The notes: generated from the sequence alone by a model not told the origin. Counted from the first letter of the stretch, positions 1 through 9,622 are shown. The stretch is 64,000 nt of DNA from Aerococcus mictus (GCF_003286595.3 NZ_CP132985.1:1178001-1242000), one strand, 5' to 3'. Translations and numbers: made by a program.

Positions 1-151
1 CATCAGTAACCATGGCAATACGATATTCATCACTAGCTGATTTGTCACTAGTCGAAGATCCACTGGTACCGGCATTTTGACCTTGACAACCAGCAAGCGC
101 TAAACCTGCTAAAGCACCAATAACTAAAGTTTTAACTTTCTTTCCGAACAT
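1..151 (-). CDS. BMP-family substrate-binding lipoprotein, N-terminal fragment
   Basis: Only the first 50 codons lie in the window; the gene runs off the left edge. Translation from the ATG at 151 gives a lysine-rich start (MFGKKVK), a hydrophobic stretch and a lipobox LALAGC, so this is a lipoprotein signal peptide with the lipidated Cys near residue 22. A Ser/Thr/Gly-rich linker follows, then EYRIAMVTD, which resembles the first strand of Med/BMP-type ABC substrate-binding proteins (nucleoside or purine uptake). AGAGGTG upstream serves as ribosome binding site. The family call rests on one short motif; the lipoprotein call is firm. Confidence 0.6.
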   Translation of the reverse strand, partial: MFGKKVKTLVIGALAGLALAGCQGQNAGTSGSSTSDKSASDEYRIAMVTD

Positions 152-335
152 TTTGCACCTCTCTAATATAAAAAGTTCGTTTTAACTACAAGACAAGTAT
201 AACTCAGATTATAGCATAAAACAACATTTTTACGGACGAATTTCTAAAAACGTTTAATATAGTTCGCTTTTTACATAATATAAATATCAATACGCTCTTT
301 TATATTATTTAATTGTAAATTTCATTTTTATTATC

Positions 336-363
336 TTGTAATTAAAAAAAATAGGCTTATAAT
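336..363 (+). promoter_or_regulatory. candidate kdgT promoter
   Basis: TTGTAA (336-341) and TATAAT (358-363) are separated by 16 bases. This would start transcription about 45 bases before the permease start codon. A weaker alternative, TTGACT at 363-368 with TATTTA at 387-392, lies just downstream. Confidence 0.4.
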
Positions 364-416
364 TGACTTTAATGCGCAATTAAACCTATTTATCATTAGC
401 TATAAGGAGTTATTCA

Positions 417-1358
417 ATGTACGATTTTATGAAGAAAGTTCCTGGTGGTCTCTTACTAGTCCCTATGCTTATATCAGCATTATTTTGCACCTTTGCCCCC
501 GGTATTTTTGAAATCGGTGGGGCTACTCAAGCTATCTTTACTGCCGATGGTTTAAATTACATTATCGGATTTGCTTGCCTTTGCTCGGGAGCTTCTATTG
601 ATCTCTCCCATTTAAGTGTGGTCTTAAGAAAAGAAGGCGTCCTTATCCTAGTAAAGGTCATCATTAATATTGTTTTAGGCCTTTTGTTTATTCAATTCTT
701 TGACATGGATGGGATTTGGGGAATATCAGCCATTGCTTATATTGCTGCTATCGCTTCCACCAATCCTTCTTTATTCCTAGCCTTGGAAAGTGACTATGGG
801 ACTAAAGATGACATCAGTGCCTTTGGGTTAGTTGGCTTGTTATGTACCCCAGCTTACCCTATGTTAGTTTTTAGTATCTCTCAAACCACTGCCATTAATT
901 GGACCCCAATTATCTCAACCATCATTCCTGTCATCGTTGGAGCGGTACTAGGCAATTTAGATTCTAAGATGCGGGATTATCTAGCACCTGGAGCAGCAAT
1001 TACCCTCCCCTTCATGGGCTTTGCTTTTGGAGCTAACATTAATCTAATCGACGCCATCAAAGCGGGGCCACAAGGCGTGCTCTTAACCATTCTCTTCTAT
1101 ATTCCTATGGTTCTTATCATGGTCTTAGTTGAACGTTACCTCTTAAAAGAAGATGGAGTCACCTCCTTAGCTATGTCTTCAATTGCTGGGATGTCTGTTT
1201 CCGTTCCTGCTATTATTGGTGCAGTTATTCCCAGCTATCAAGAATTTGTCGCCTCGGCTACTGCTCAAATTGCTTTTGGGGTAGTTATCAGCTCGATTAT
1301 TACTCCAATTATTGCCCGCAAACTTTATCGTCCTAAAGAAACGGATCAAACACCTTAG
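417..1358 (+). CDS. kdgT: 2-keto-3-deoxygluconate permease (KdgT family)
   Basis: This 313-residue, almost wholly hydrophobic protein has about ten predicted membrane segments. It carries the KdgT-like N-terminus with KKVPGG and the segment FACLCSGASIDL, and its length is normal for the family. Members are proton symporters taking up 2-keto-3-deoxygluconate, an intermediate of pectin and uronate breakdown. TAAGGAG eight bases before the ATG supports the start. No kdg or kdu catabolic genes are near, so the substrate is inferred from family alone. It is transcribed alone, divergent from the lipoprotein gene on its left and convergent with the Fur-type gene on its right. Confidence 0.8.
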   Translation: MYDFMKKVPGGLLLVPMLISALFCTFAPGIFEIGGATQAIFTADGLNYIIGFACLCSGASIDLSHLSVVLRKEGVLILVKVIINIVLGLLFIQFFDMDGIWGISAIAYIAAIASTNPSLFLALESDYGTKDDISAFGLVGLLCTPAYPMLVFSISQTTAINWTPIISTIIPVIVGAVLGNLDSKMRDYLAPGAAITLPFMGFAFGANINLIDAIKAGPQGVLLTILFYIPMVLIMVLVERYLLKEDGVTSLAMSSIAGMSVSVPAIIGAVIPSYQEFVASATAQIAFGVVISSIITPIIARKLYRPKETDQTP

Positions 1359-1400
1359 CCTAAAGTCTCCTAAGAAAAATATCTCTACTAGAATTAACTA

Positions 1401-1468
1401 AAAAACTCAGTCTCCTATCAATTTTTCTACCTTGACTGGCAGAGAATCTGATAAGAGGCTGAGTTTTT
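1401..1468. terminator. bidirectional terminator, kdgT / fur-type gene
   Basis: Arms 1401-1420 and 1449-1468 form a nearly perfect 20-base-pair stem (core AAAAACTCAGTCTC / GAGGCTGAGTTTTT). Flanking A and T runs let it work on both strands between convergent genes. Confidence 0.85.
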
Positions 1469-1479
1469 CTTATGCTTTA

Positions 1480-1923
1480 TTAAGACTGCTTTTCGCTTTC
1501 AGCTAAGCAGTCAGGACAGAGCCCAAAAAGTTGAAAACTATGCCCGTTAATTTCATAGCCAGGAAGCTGTTGGCTATAGTAGGATAAATCACCTAAACGA
1601 ACGGGAACGGTTTTCCCGCAGTGGTTACATACGAAGTGATGGTGGTGGCCTAAGATGGGATCACAATGTTGACGGAATACCATCTCCCCATCAATTTCAT
1701 TTTCTTCTAATAGATCATAATCAGTAAATAAGCGCAAATTCCGGTAAATCGTATCAAAACTTATATTAGGATGGTCTTTTTTCATGGCTTGTTGGACATC
1801 CTTGGCTGATTTAAAATGATTAATATCTTGGTCAAAAACCGCTAACATATCCGCCCGTCTTTGCGTATACTTATAACCTAAATCATTTAATTGGTTCATA
1901 GCATTTTTTACAAATTCAGACAT
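1480..1923 (-). CDS. Fur-family metal-responsive transcriptional regulator
   Basis: A 147-residue protein with the Fur winged helix (recognition region ISFDTIYRNLRLF, about residues 54-66) and a metal-binding dimerisation domain. The latter has HHHH at about 93-96 and the structural zinc cysteines CNHC (99-102) and CPDC (136-139). Such proteins repress iron, zinc or peroxide genes in the cytoplasm. The histidine-rich loop before the first CxxC fits Zur or Fur; PerR is less likely, but the sequence does not settle it. The start chosen is the ATG at 1923, because GGGAGGGG lies just upstream and would be coding if the in-frame TTG at 1938 were used. Divergent from the PPDK regulator gene. Confidence 0.85.
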   Translation of the reverse strand: MSEFVKNAMNQLNDLGYKYTQRRADMLAVFDQDINHFKSAKDVQQAMKKDHPNISFDTIYRNLRLFTDYDLLEENEIDGEMVFRQHCDPILGHHHHFVCNHCGKTVPVRLGDLSYYSQQLPGYEINGHSFQLFGLCPDCLAESEKQS

Positions 1924-1946
1924 AGAGACCCCTCCCAATTTAATTT

Positions 1947-1983
1947 ATTATAGCATGCATTTGCTTTATGGCCATGTTATAAT
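1947..1983. promoter_or_regulatory. overlapping divergent extended -10 promoters
   Basis: Two arms, ATTATAGCATG (1947-1957) and CATGTTATAAT (1973-1983), are inverted copies with one mismatch. Each contains a TGnTATAAT extended -10 element. One points left to the Fur-type gene and the other points right to the PPDK regulator gene. Confidence 0.55.
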
Positions 1984-2022
1984 TTGTTTTAAAACATAAT
2001 GGATGAAATAGGATGTGTAATA

Positions 2023-2850
2023 ATGACTGAAGAAAAACAAATTAAAGATTTTTATTTACTATCTGATGCAGTCGGCCAATTAACAACTGATCTCTTAGAT
2101 AGTGTAATGGTACAGTTTCCTGATGTTGAAATCAATATAAAGAGCTTTCCTTTCATTCTTCATGAGGACTCGCTGATCCCAGTTCTGGAAGCAGCTAAAG
2201 ACAATCAAGCCCATATCGTAGTGAGCTTTGTTAAAGAAGACCTTCACCAAACCGCTGCTCGCTTTTGTCAAGATCATGGGCTTTTTTATTATAACGTCCT
2301 TCATCCCATTATTGAACTGATTGGTGAAGAATCTGGCACTCCTTCTACCCAAAAGCCCGGCCAGCGTCATAAATTAAATGACCAATACTATAAACGTATT
2401 CAAGCCCTTGAATTTGCGGTTCAAAATGATGATGGGCGTTACCCTAACCGTTTTGAGGAAGCGGATATCGTTCTATTAGGTATTTCGCGTACCAGTAAGA
2501 CTCCCCTCAGTATCTATCTGGCCTTCCAAGGTTATAAAGTAGCTAATTTACCTTTAGTCCCAGAAGCACAACTCCCTGAAGAAATTTTTAAAATTGAATC
2601 CAATAAAATCATCGGGCTCACCAATGACATTAATGTACTAAATAAATTTCGTCGTGAACGCATGCGTAGCTATGGGGTGGATGAATCAGGGCTTTATAGC
2701 GCCGATGACCGCATTGAAAAAGAATTATCCTATGCCAATGAGGTTTATGAGCGTCTGCAATGTCCCATTATCAATGTTGCTGACCGCAGCATTGAAGAAA
2801 CAGCTACCCTCATCCTTATGTTCATGAACTTCAAGCCCCAACAAAAATAA
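2023..2850 (+). CDS. pyruvate, phosphate dikinase regulatory protein (PDRP/DUF299)
   Basis: A 275-residue protein of the PDRP family, bifunctional ADP-dependent kinases and Pi-dependent phosphorylases. They switch pyruvate phosphate dikinase or PEP synthase off and on. The phosphate-binding loop GISRTSKTP lies at about residues 153-161, and the N-terminus has the family pattern LLSDAVGQL. The start at 2023 is preferred over the ATG at 1999 because AGGA lies nine bases before it and nothing precedes the earlier one. The target enzyme is not encoded in the window. In Bacillus and Listeria this gene sits beside ccpN; here the neighbour is a Fur-type regulator. Confidence 0.85.
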   Translation: MTEEKQIKDFYLLSDAVGQLTTDLLDSVMVQFPDVEINIKSFPFILHEDSLIPVLEAAKDNQAHIVVSFVKEDLHQTAARFCQDHGLFYYNVLHPIIELIGEESGTPSTQKPGQRHKLNDQYYKRIQALEFAVQNDDGRYPNRFEEADIVLLGISRTSKTPLSIYLAFQGYKVANLPLVPEAQLPEEIFKIESNKIIGLTNDINVLNKFRRERMRSYGVDESGLYSADDRIEKELSYANEVYERLQCPIINVADRSIEETATLILMFMNFKPQQK

Positions 2851-2891
2851 AGTGATAAATTTTCTAGGCAAATATACTTTGAAAAAGATTG

Positions 2892-2927
2892 AAAAGAGGT
2901 TGCGACCGATACATCGCAACCTCTTTT
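2892..2927. terminator. bidirectional terminator after PDRP gene
   Basis: Perfect 14-base stem AAAAGAGGTTGCGA / TCGCAACCTCTTTT with an 8-base loop, between convergent genes. Confidence 0.9.
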
Positions 2928-2996
2928 GTATAATCCCATAAGGAGTTAATTGATGACACACTTGCTAATCACTCTGATTGGCATACTTCCTATAAC

Positions 2997-3611
2997 TTAA
3001 CTTTTGGAAGGACTAGGATAATTAATTAAGTCCATTTGGCTGAGAGACAGCACCCGTGTGTCGGTAAAAAAGTCGATAAAGTTTTCGCGTTTAGGCGTGA
3101 AAACAATAACTAAGGCTAGAATTGGGAACTGGCGCAGGATAACTTTCCCTAAACCTTCACGTATCAGGCAGGTTCCCAATGATAAGCGACTTTCATCAGC
3201 CTTAACAACTCTTAAGCGACAGAAAAATTTGCCTAAACTTTGTCCATTAAGGAGGTAAGTCGACAAGGTAAAGTATAAAACCCAGATAAAATTAACTGCT
3301 AGGAAATTCACTAAATCGCCTTGTTCAAGTAAGTCTCTACTTAAAAATAGACTGGCAAGTGCTAAAAGGATACTTACTAAGGCTTTAATGAATAGATAAT
3401 CTAAGCAATAGGCCAATAAACGTTGCCAAAAACCTCCATAAACCTGGCGAGGCAATTGATCAACTGAGTCAGAATAACTAGGAAAACAAGTGGTCTTATA
3501 GCCCTCTCCTGGAGCCGATTTATTTTCTAAGCTACCTTGGTAAAGTTCATCATTTAAGCCAGAAATATCAATATTTTGCTTATCATCTGTTTTTTTCTTT
3601 TTACCAAACAT
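2997..3611 (-). CDS. RDD family membrane protein
   Basis: A 204-residue protein with a charged N-terminal tail (about 60 residues) followed by an RDD domain. That domain holds the signature GFWQRLLAYCLDYLF, two to three membrane helices and a conserved GQSLGKFFCRLRVV segment. RDD proteins are poorly understood; some are linked to Na+/H+ exchange, so transport is possible but unproven. The ATG at 3611 follows GGAGG by eight bases, and the sppA stop codon lies one base before it. The two genes are therefore transcribed together and probably translationally coupled. Confidence 0.75.
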   Translation of the reverse strand: MFGKKKKTDDKQNIDISGLNDELYQGSLENKSAPGEGYKTTCFPSYSDSVDQLPRQVYGGFWQRLLAYCLDYLFIKALVSILLALASLFLSRDLLEQGDLVNFLAVNFIWVLYFTLSTYLLNGQSLGKFFCRLRVVKADESRLSLGTCLIREGLGKVILRQFPILALVIVFTPKRENFIDFFTDTRVLSLSQMDLINYPSPSKS

Positions 3612-3612
3612 C

Positions 3613-4638
3613 TTATTCACCTCCGTAGAGATAATATGGACGTGGGGCTTGGTCAGTTAGTTCCTTAACCGCTTCAATTTCATTAGCTGGTGTATCTGCT
3701 TTCAATAACTTACTCAAAGGAATAGCTTGGCTAAAGCGACGAATTAACCTGCTAAATTGTTGTTGGTCTTCGTCAGTACTTACTAAGTAAACCCGGCCAC
3801 CTTCTAAATCGTGATCAGCCTTTAAGGCCTCTAAGGCATCTTGACGGTAACCAATGGCATCAATCAAGTGCTTATCCAAGGCTTGTTGTCCTGAATAAAT
3901 GCGCCCGTCAGCTAATTTACGGACTTCGTCTTCATTCATTCCCCGGCCCTCGGCTACAATTTTTACAAAGCGATCATAGGATTCTTTTAAAATATTATTG
4001 ATAATTTCCCGGTCTTCATCACTAGGGTCTCTATACATCGATAATAGATCCTTATGGTCTCCCGATTTAAAGACTTCAGGTTTAATACCATGTTCCTCTA
4101 GTAACTTACTGATATTAAAAGTGGAAAGAATGACACCAATTGACCCAGTAGTCGTTTCCGTATCAGCAAAGATCTTATCTGCAGCCATTGAAATCATATA
4201 GCCTCCGCTAGCGGCCATGGACTTCATGCTGACGTAGATAGGAATTTGGCGACTTTCCTTCAAATCCTTTAAAGCCCGGTAGAGCTCAACACTCTCGTAA
4301 ACGGCTCCACCTGGGGAATCAACTTCTAGAAGTAAAGCTTTAACTTTATGATCTTCTTTTATTTTTTTAATAGCAGACAGGGTTCCTTGGTGATCATAGC
4401 CTTGATTAGCTGAAAACAAAGAGTTTTGATCTCCCGTATCAGCGATAGTCCCATTGACCTGGAGGACAGCAATTTGAGAATTGCTATCGCCCTCTTCGAT
4501 GGTTTTATCACTAGCAAAGAATTTATTTGAGATCGCATCATCCAAATCAGCTTCTTTCTCACGCACAGCTGCACTTTGGACACCAAAGAATAGGATTAGT
4601 GCGGCCACAATGACAACGATCCAGCTTTTTTTATTCAT
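3613..4638 (-). CDS. sppA: signal peptide peptidase SppA
   Basis: A 341-residue S49-family serine protease with one N-terminal membrane anchor, close in layout to Bacillus subtilis SppA. The nucleophile Ser lies in MAASGGYM (about residue 144) and the general base Lys in KSGDHKD (about 196). The C-terminus PRPYYLYGGE matches the tail that folds into the active site in the Bacillus enzyme. It degrades leftover signal peptides and membrane peptides at the outer face of the membrane. The ATG at 4638 is chosen because AGGTGAGG stands before it; a GTG at 4647 is the alternative. Operon partner of the RDD protein. Confidence 0.92.
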   Translation of the reverse strand: MNKKSWIVVIVAALILFFGVQSAAVREKEADLDDAISNKFFASDKTIEEGDSNSQIAVLQVNGTIADTGDQNSLFSANQGYDHQGTLSAIKKIKEDHKVKALLLEVDSPGGAVYESVELYRALKDLKESRQIPIYVSMKSMAASGGYMISMAADKIFADTETTTGSIGVILSTFNISKLLEEHGIKPEVFKSGDHKDLLSMYRDPSDEDREIINNILKESYDRFVKIVAEGRGMNEDEVRKLADGRIYSGQQALDKHLIDAIGYRQDALEALKADHDLEGGRVYLVSTDEDQQQFSRLIRRFSQAIPLSKLLKADTPANEIEAVKELTDQAPRPYYLYGGE

Positions 4639-4713
4639 TTTCCTCACCTTTTCTCTCTGACTAAAAGTTACATTTATTTCTTACTTAATCAGGAATTTTC
4701 TTGCAAGCAGGGA

Positions 4714-6483
4714 TTAGTCAAGGTCAATTTTAGTCACTTCTAAATTAAGTTCATCCAATTGCTTGTCAGAAACAGGACTTGGAGCATCGGTGAGCACATC
4801 CACCGCACGACCATTCTTAGGAAAGGCCATCACTTCACGAATATTGTCTTCTCCGGCTATGAGCATCACTAAGCGGTCTAAGCCAATCGCTAAACCACCA
4901 TGGGGAGGGAAACCATAATCCAAAGCATCTAATAAGAAACCAAATTGTTGGTTAGCTTTTTCTTCTGAGAATCCTAAAGCTTTTAGCATAGCTAATTGAA
5001 CCTCTTTTTGGTGAATACGGATGGAACCTCCACCAATTTCATAACCATTCAAGACAATATCATAGGCTTGAGAGTAGACAGATTCAGGTTCACTTTCTAA
5101 ACGGTCAAGATCTTCTTCGTTTGGCATAGTGAAGGGGTGGTGCATGGCAGTATAACGTTTTTCATCAGCATTGTATTCTAATAAAGGCCAGTCAACTACC
5201 CATAAGAAATTAAATTGATTCTTATCCATCAAGTCTAATTCACGACCAAATTTTAACCGGACTTCCCCTAATGAAGCGTTAACTACCGAAGCTTGGTCAG
5301 CAGAGAAGGCCAAAATGTCCCCTGCTTCAGCATTCATCCGTTCCATTAATGGTTGTGGGTTTTCTTTAAAGAATTTACCAATTGGCCCTGTTAGTCCATC
5401 TTCAGTCACTTTAATCCAAGCGATCCCTTTTGAGCCAAATGGTTTGGTGTAAGGGGTCAAGCCATCCAGATCTTTTCTTGAATATTGATCAGCAGCTCCC
5501 TTAATATTAATTCCCTTAACAATTCCCCCATTTTCAATGGCCATATTGAAGACCTTAAAATCATATTGGTCAACGATATCTGATAAATCAACCAATTCTA
5601 AGCCAAAGCGGGTATCAGGTTTATCAGAACCATAGCGGCTCATGGCTTCATCATAAGAAATCACTGGGAAATCTTCTGTCATGTCGAGTCCTTTAACTTG
5701 TTTCATGACTGCTTTTAACATGTTTTCGACGATATCACGAATTTCTTCTTGACTCAAGAAGCTGGTTTCCAAGTCGACCTGGGTAAATTCAGGTTGACGG
5801 TCCCCACGCAGGTCCTCATCTCTAAAGCAACGCACAATTTGATAATAGCGGTCAAAGCCACTGGCCATTAAAAGTTGTTTTAATAATTGTGGTGATTGAG
5901 GTAAGGCATAGAATTCACCTGGATGAACTCGGGAAGGAACTAAATAGTCACGCGCCCCTTCTGGAGTTGATTTTGATAAGTAAGGGGTTTCAATATCTAA
6001 AAAGCCATCTTGGTCTAAGAATGAACGAATGGCGTGGGTCACTTGAGACCGTAAGCGGATATTATCTTGCATTCTTTGACGGCGTAGGTCGATATAACGG
6101 TATTGCATCCGTTTATCTTCATTAACATCGATAGTATCTTCTACAGGGAATGGTGGTGTTTTAGCGCGATTGAGAATGGTCAAATCACTGGCCATTACTT
6201 CAATATCCCCATTTTTTATTTTAGGGTTAATTTCCCCTTCTGCCCGAGCGACAACTTGTCCTTGGACTTCGATTACGTATTCAGAACGTAATTTTTCTGC
6301 CCGATTAAAATGGTCGCCCAGGTTGGCTTCATTAAATACCACTTGGACAAAGCCTTCGCGGTCACGCATATCGACGAAGATAACCCCACCTAAGTCACGG
6401 CGACGTTGTACCCAACCCTTTAAGGTCACTTCTTGGCCAATCATTTCATTAGAAACGAGGCCACAATAACTTGTTCTTTTCAT
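4714..6483 (-). CDS. aspS: aspartyl-tRNA synthetase
   Basis: A 589-residue class IIb synthetase charging tRNA-Asp. It has an N-terminal OB-fold anticodon domain ([20 protein letters not shown]), the class II motifs [16 protein letters not shown] and [12 protein letters not shown], and the bacterial GAD insertion between them. Length is normal for the bacterial type. The ATG overlaps the hisS stop codon in TAATG, so the pair is translationally coupled and shares the T-box leader in front of hisS. Confidence 0.97.
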   Translation of the reverse strand: MKRTSYCGLVSNEMIGQEVTLKGWVQRRRDLGGVIFVDMRDREGFVQVVFNEANLGDHFNRAEKLRSEYVIEVQGQVVARAEGEINPKIKNGDIEVMASDLTILNRAKTPPFPVEDTIDVNEDKRMQYRYIDLRRQRMQDNIRLRSQVTHAIRSFLDQDGFLDIETPYLSKSTPEGARDYLVPSRVHPGEFYALPQSPQLLKQLLMASGFDRYYQIVRCFRDEDLRGDRQPEFTQVDLETSFLSQEEIRDIVENMLKAVMKQVKGLDMTEDFPVISYDEAMSRYGSDKPDTRFGLELVDLSDIVDQYDFKVFNMAIENGGIVKGINIKGAADQYSRKDLDGLTPYTKPFGSKGIAWIKVTEDGLTGPIGKFFKENPQPLMERMNAEAGDILAFSADQASVVNASLGEVRLKFGRELDLMDKNQFNFLWVVDWPLLEYNADEKRYTAMHHPFTMPNEEDLDRLESEPESVYSQAYDIVLNGYEIGGGSIRIHQKEVQLAMLKALGFSEEKANQQFGFLLDALDYGFPPHGGLAIGLDRLVMLIAGEDNIREVMAFPKNGRAVDVLTDAPSPVSDKQLDELNLEVTKIDLD

Positions 6484-7781
6484 TAATCATTTCCTTCTTT
6501 CATAGCTTTTTTTACCTGGTCAAAGTGTTCAATCACATCATCAATAGCGAAATGACGCTCTTTGCCAGAATTCATATTCTTCACATTAATATTTTTATCC
6601 GCTAGCTCACTCTCACCTAAGGTTAAGGTATAGGCGGCACCATGGCGGTCTGCATCACGAAATTGCTTTTTGGTTTTGCGTTGGTTGAGATCAAATTCAA
6701 CATTTAAGCCTTGCCGTCTTAGAGCTTGGACAATTTGTAAAGCTTCTGTGACAACACTTTGTCCGATGGTTACCAAATAGATATCGAGAGGATTTTCAAC
6801 TGCTAAATCTGATTTTTGTGCTTCCAGTAATAAAATCAAGCGTTCCATTCCAATCGCAAAACCGAATCCCGGCACATCTTCCCGACCTTCGGAAAGTTCT
6901 TTCACTAGTCCGGAATATGACCCCCCACCACAAATGGTGGTTTCCGCACCAAAGACTTCATTATTTGTCATAATTTCAAAAATGGTATCTTGGTAATAGT
7001 CGAGACCGCGAACCATATTAGAGTCAATTTGATAAGGAATATTTAGGGCTGCTAATAAGCTTTGGACTTGTTCAAAACGCTCTTTAGAGGCTTCTGATAA
7101 ATAATCAAGAATTTTAGGCGCATCTTTAACAATTTCCTTATCCTTGGCGTCCTTACTATCAAGCACGCGCAAAGGATTTTGATAAAGACGGGTCTTAGAA
7201 TCTTCGCTCAGTTCCTCTTCAAAAGGTTTTAAGTAATTAATTAAGGCTTCACGGTAGTCCAAACGCGCTTCATTATCGCCTAAGGAATTAATTACTAATT
7301 TCAAGTCTTTAACTCCAAGAGTTTCAAGAATTTCCCAAGCTAGAGCAATGGTTTCTACATCACTAAGGACGGTTTTCCCATCAAAAACCTCAACCCCTAA
7401 CTGATGAAATTGACGTTGCCGGCCACCTTGGGGACGCTCATAACGAAACATGGGACTAATGTAATAGACCTTATAAGGCTTAATGTGTTCAGGGCCATAC
7501 AGTTTATTTTCAATAAAGGCCCGTACAATGGGTGCTGTCCCTTCAGGTTTCAAAGCAATATGACGGTCACCTTTATCATAGAAATCATACATTTCCTTGG
7601 TGACGACGTCGGTTGTTTCTCCTACACCACGAGCAAAAAGATCATAAGATTCAAACATGGGTGTGCGAATTTCATTAAAGCGATATTTGGCCATAATATC
7701 TCGGGCTGTTTTTTCAATTGCTTGCCAAATTTCAACTTGACCCGGTAAAATATCCACAGTCCCTTTAGGTTTTTGAATCAT
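6483..7781 (-). CDS. hisS: histidyl-tRNA synthetase
   Basis: A 432-residue class II synthetase. N-terminal [10 protein letters not shown], motif 2 around [16 protein letters not shown], and the His-specific loops [11 protein letters not shown] and GGGSYSGLV are all present, followed by the C-terminal anticodon-binding domain. It attaches histidine to tRNA-His in the cytoplasm. GGAGG lies before the ATG. First gene of the hisS-aspS operon, which is preceded by a T-box leader and a strong promoter. Confidence 0.97.
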   Translation of the reverse strand: MIQKPKGTVDILPGQVEIWQAIEKTARDIMAKYRFNEIRTPMFESYDLFARGVGETTDVVTKEMYDFYDKGDRHIALKPEGTAPIVRAFIENKLYGPEHIKPYKVYYISPMFRYERPQGGRQRQFHQLGVEVFDGKTVLSDVETIALAWEILETLGVKDLKLVINSLGDNEARLDYREALINYLKPFEEELSEDSKTRLYQNPLRVLDSKDAKDKEIVKDAPKILDYLSEASKERFEQVQSLLAALNIPYQIDSNMVRGLDYYQDTIFEIMTNNEVFGAETTICGGGSYSGLVKELSEGREDVPGFGFAIGMERLILLLEAQKSDLAVENPLDIYLVTIGQSVVTEALQIVQALRRQGLNVEFDLNQRKTKKQFRDADRHGAAYTLTLGESELADKNINVKNMNSGKERHFAIDDVIEHFDQVKKAMKEGND

Positions 7782-7812
7782 ATCCTGCCTCCTTTTAATA
7801 TTTAGTGGTAAT

Positions 7813-8051
7813 AAAAAACGCCCCTATTTCTGTTCAGAAATAAGGACGATGACAATCGTGGTACCACCTTAGTTTAGTAGTCTTACTACCCTTGTCGACT
7901 AACGCGCGATAACGGAATAGCTTTGCACTATCCACCTCAGGGGTTGTCTAAAAGTGTACGAAGTGACTCCCAGCAAATATCACTCTCTCTAAACCACACT
8001 TATCTAATGCTTTACTTGCATCCCCGTCATAGGTATTCCTTAGTAAGATTA
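7813..8051 (-). promoter_or_regulatory. T-box leader of hisS-aspS
   Basis: On the minus strand the leader shows the AGAGAG motif of stem I and the T-box AAGGTGGTACCACG (7857-7870). A terminator follows, with stem 7819-7832 / 7835-7848 and a T run at 7813-7818. It should let RNA polymerase read into hisS-aspS when uncharged tRNA binds. The GAC triplet (complement of 7946-7948) sits 13 bases after the stem I helix strand, exactly where GCT sits in the alaS leader of this window. Asp is therefore the likelier specifier. A CAC (7954-7956) lies eight bases upstream. Confidence 0.88.
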
Positions 8052-8074
8052 CCTAATTGTCTTAAAAATGTCAA
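8046..8074 (-). promoter_or_regulatory. hisS-aspS promoter
   Basis: TTGACA (complement of 8069-8074), a 17-base spacer and TAATCT (complement of 8046-8051), placed just upstream of the T-box leader. Confidence 0.7.
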
Positions 8075-8223
8075 CTGATTTAATAAGTTTCCGCTGTTTT
8101 TATTAGGAATTTTTATTATAATGAATCATATGTATTCTTTCTAATACTTATTATTTATTCGAAAATCTATCATCTCTTTAAAAAAGGCTAGACTTAAAAG
8201 AAAGTTCTTAGGAGGTTCAACTC

Positions 8224-9606
8224 TTGTCCAAAAATTCTCCTTCACAAACAAAAGATAAGAAAAAAAATACCTATTTAGTTTTCTCTATTATTATTCTGAC
8301 CTTATTCATTATTGCTTTTGCCCTGATTTATCACGTTAAAGTCAAGTCGACCAAAGAAGTGACCACTGGTGTCATTAATATGCGAAATGGTCCCGGAATC
8401 ACCTATGATATCTCCCAGCAAATTGACCAAGGGAGTCAATATCAGGTGCTTGAAGAAAAGCACGACTGGAAGCATATCATCCTTGATAATGGTCAAAGCG
8501 GCTGGATTCCCAATTGGTTAGCTAATGATAGCTTAGCTAATAATGAAGAAGAAGCGAAGGCAGGAACAGGATTTATTGCCACGGTTTTATCCGACCAGGT
8601 TAATGTTTATCAAGATGATTCCACCAATTCTCAAGTGATTGGCCAAGCCAATGATAATGAAAAATATAATATCCTCTACCAGTCGGGTGATATGATCAAT
8701 ATCCAATACAAGGACGACATTGGCTGGATCCCCCAAAATCAAATTGAAATCACCCCAGGAGTCATTACCCAAGCCCCAGGACGCCAACAGACTAAGGAAG
8801 AAAAAGCAGCAACAGACGCTTTCTTAGCTAATTATGACGCCTCAGTGACCGCTACCGCTGCCGGTGTCCATATCCGCAGCCAGGCAAGTAATGATTCAGA
8901 AATTATCTATAAGGGTCAAATCCATGAAAAATTTGCCTATCTTGGCCAAGAAGGTGCCTATTACCATGTCAAAGCCCAAGACGGTACGGAAGGTTACCTA
9001 GCCAATTGGTTGGCAGAATCAGATTCAACCGCCATGGAAGATAAGGCAAAATCCCTAGCCAATACCTCAACCATTAAAGGAAAAACCATTGTCTTAGACC
9101 CTGGTCACGGGGGGAGTGATCCGGGAGCCATCCGCGGTGATAAACAGGAAAAAAATGTCACCCTAAAAACCGCCCAAGTTGTGAAGGGACTGTTAGAAGA
9201 TTATGGAGTTAATGTCTTAATGACTCGGGAAGATGATACTTTTGTTGACCTAGCGCCGCGTGCAGACATCTATAATCAAGCCCAAGCGGATGCCTTCATT
9301 AGTCTTCACTATGACGCTGCTGAAGAAACGACAGTATCGGGAACCACCGTTTACTACTACGATGACGCTTCTATTCCTTTAAGTGAAAATGTCCAAGCGC
9401 AATTGATGGAAAAAATGCCCCTGGCAAGTAATGGCACTCGTTTCGGTAATTTCCAAGTCATTCGTGATTCAAAACCCCCTGCGATACTGATTGAATTGGG
9501 CTACATGAGTAATCCAAATGATGTCAAGGCCTTTAGCCAAGATGAATATTACCAAAAAGTTGCCCAAAGCATTCTCAATGCCTTAATTATTAATTACCAA
9601 GAATAA
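8224..9606 (+). CDS. membrane-anchored N-acetylmuramoyl-L-alanine amidase with three SH3b domains
   Basis: A 460-residue cell wall hydrolase. It has a short basic cytoplasmic end, one membrane anchor (about 17-37) and three SH3b repeats (about 45-100, 118-175, 208-265) that bind peptidoglycan. A C-terminal Amidase_3 domain (about 286-458) follows. Zinc ligands are visible: His in LDPGHGG (about 295), Glu in QEKNVTL (about 309) and His in SLHYDA (about 362), with the catalytic Glu in LIELGYMSN. It cuts the bond between muramic acid and the stem peptide outside the cell. The start is a TTG at 8224, eight bases after AGGAGG. Transcribed alone, divergent from hisS. Confidence 0.92.
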   Translation: MSKNSPSQTKDKKKNTYLVFSIIILTLFIIAFALIYHVKVKSTKEVTTGVINMRNGPGITYDISQQIDQGSQYQVLEEKHDWKHIILDNGQSGWIPNWLANDSLANNEEEAKAGTGFIATVLSDQVNVYQDDSTNSQVIGQANDNEKYNILYQSGDMINIQYKDDIGWIPQNQIEITPGVITQAPGRQQTKEEKAATDAFLANYDASVTATAAGVHIRSQASNDSEIIYKGQIHEKFAYLGQEGAYYHVKAQDGTEGYLANWLAESDSTAMEDKAKSLANTSTIKGKTIVLDPGHGGSDPGAIRGDKQEKNVTLKTAQVVKGLLEDYGVNVLMTREDDTFVDLAPRADIYNQAQADAFISLHYDAAEETTVSGTTVYYYDDASIPLSENVQAQLMEKMPLASNGTRFGNFQVIRDSKPPAILIELGYMSNPNDVKAFSQDEYYQKVAQSILNALIINYQE

Positions 9607-9622
9607 AGTAAATAATGACAAA

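Noticed and set aside
7404-7748. Plus-strand frame of 114 codons inside hisS
   Set aside because: It is antisense to a fully conserved synthetase and has no ribosome binding site; the same holds for the other antisense frames in aspS, rel, alaS and glpO.
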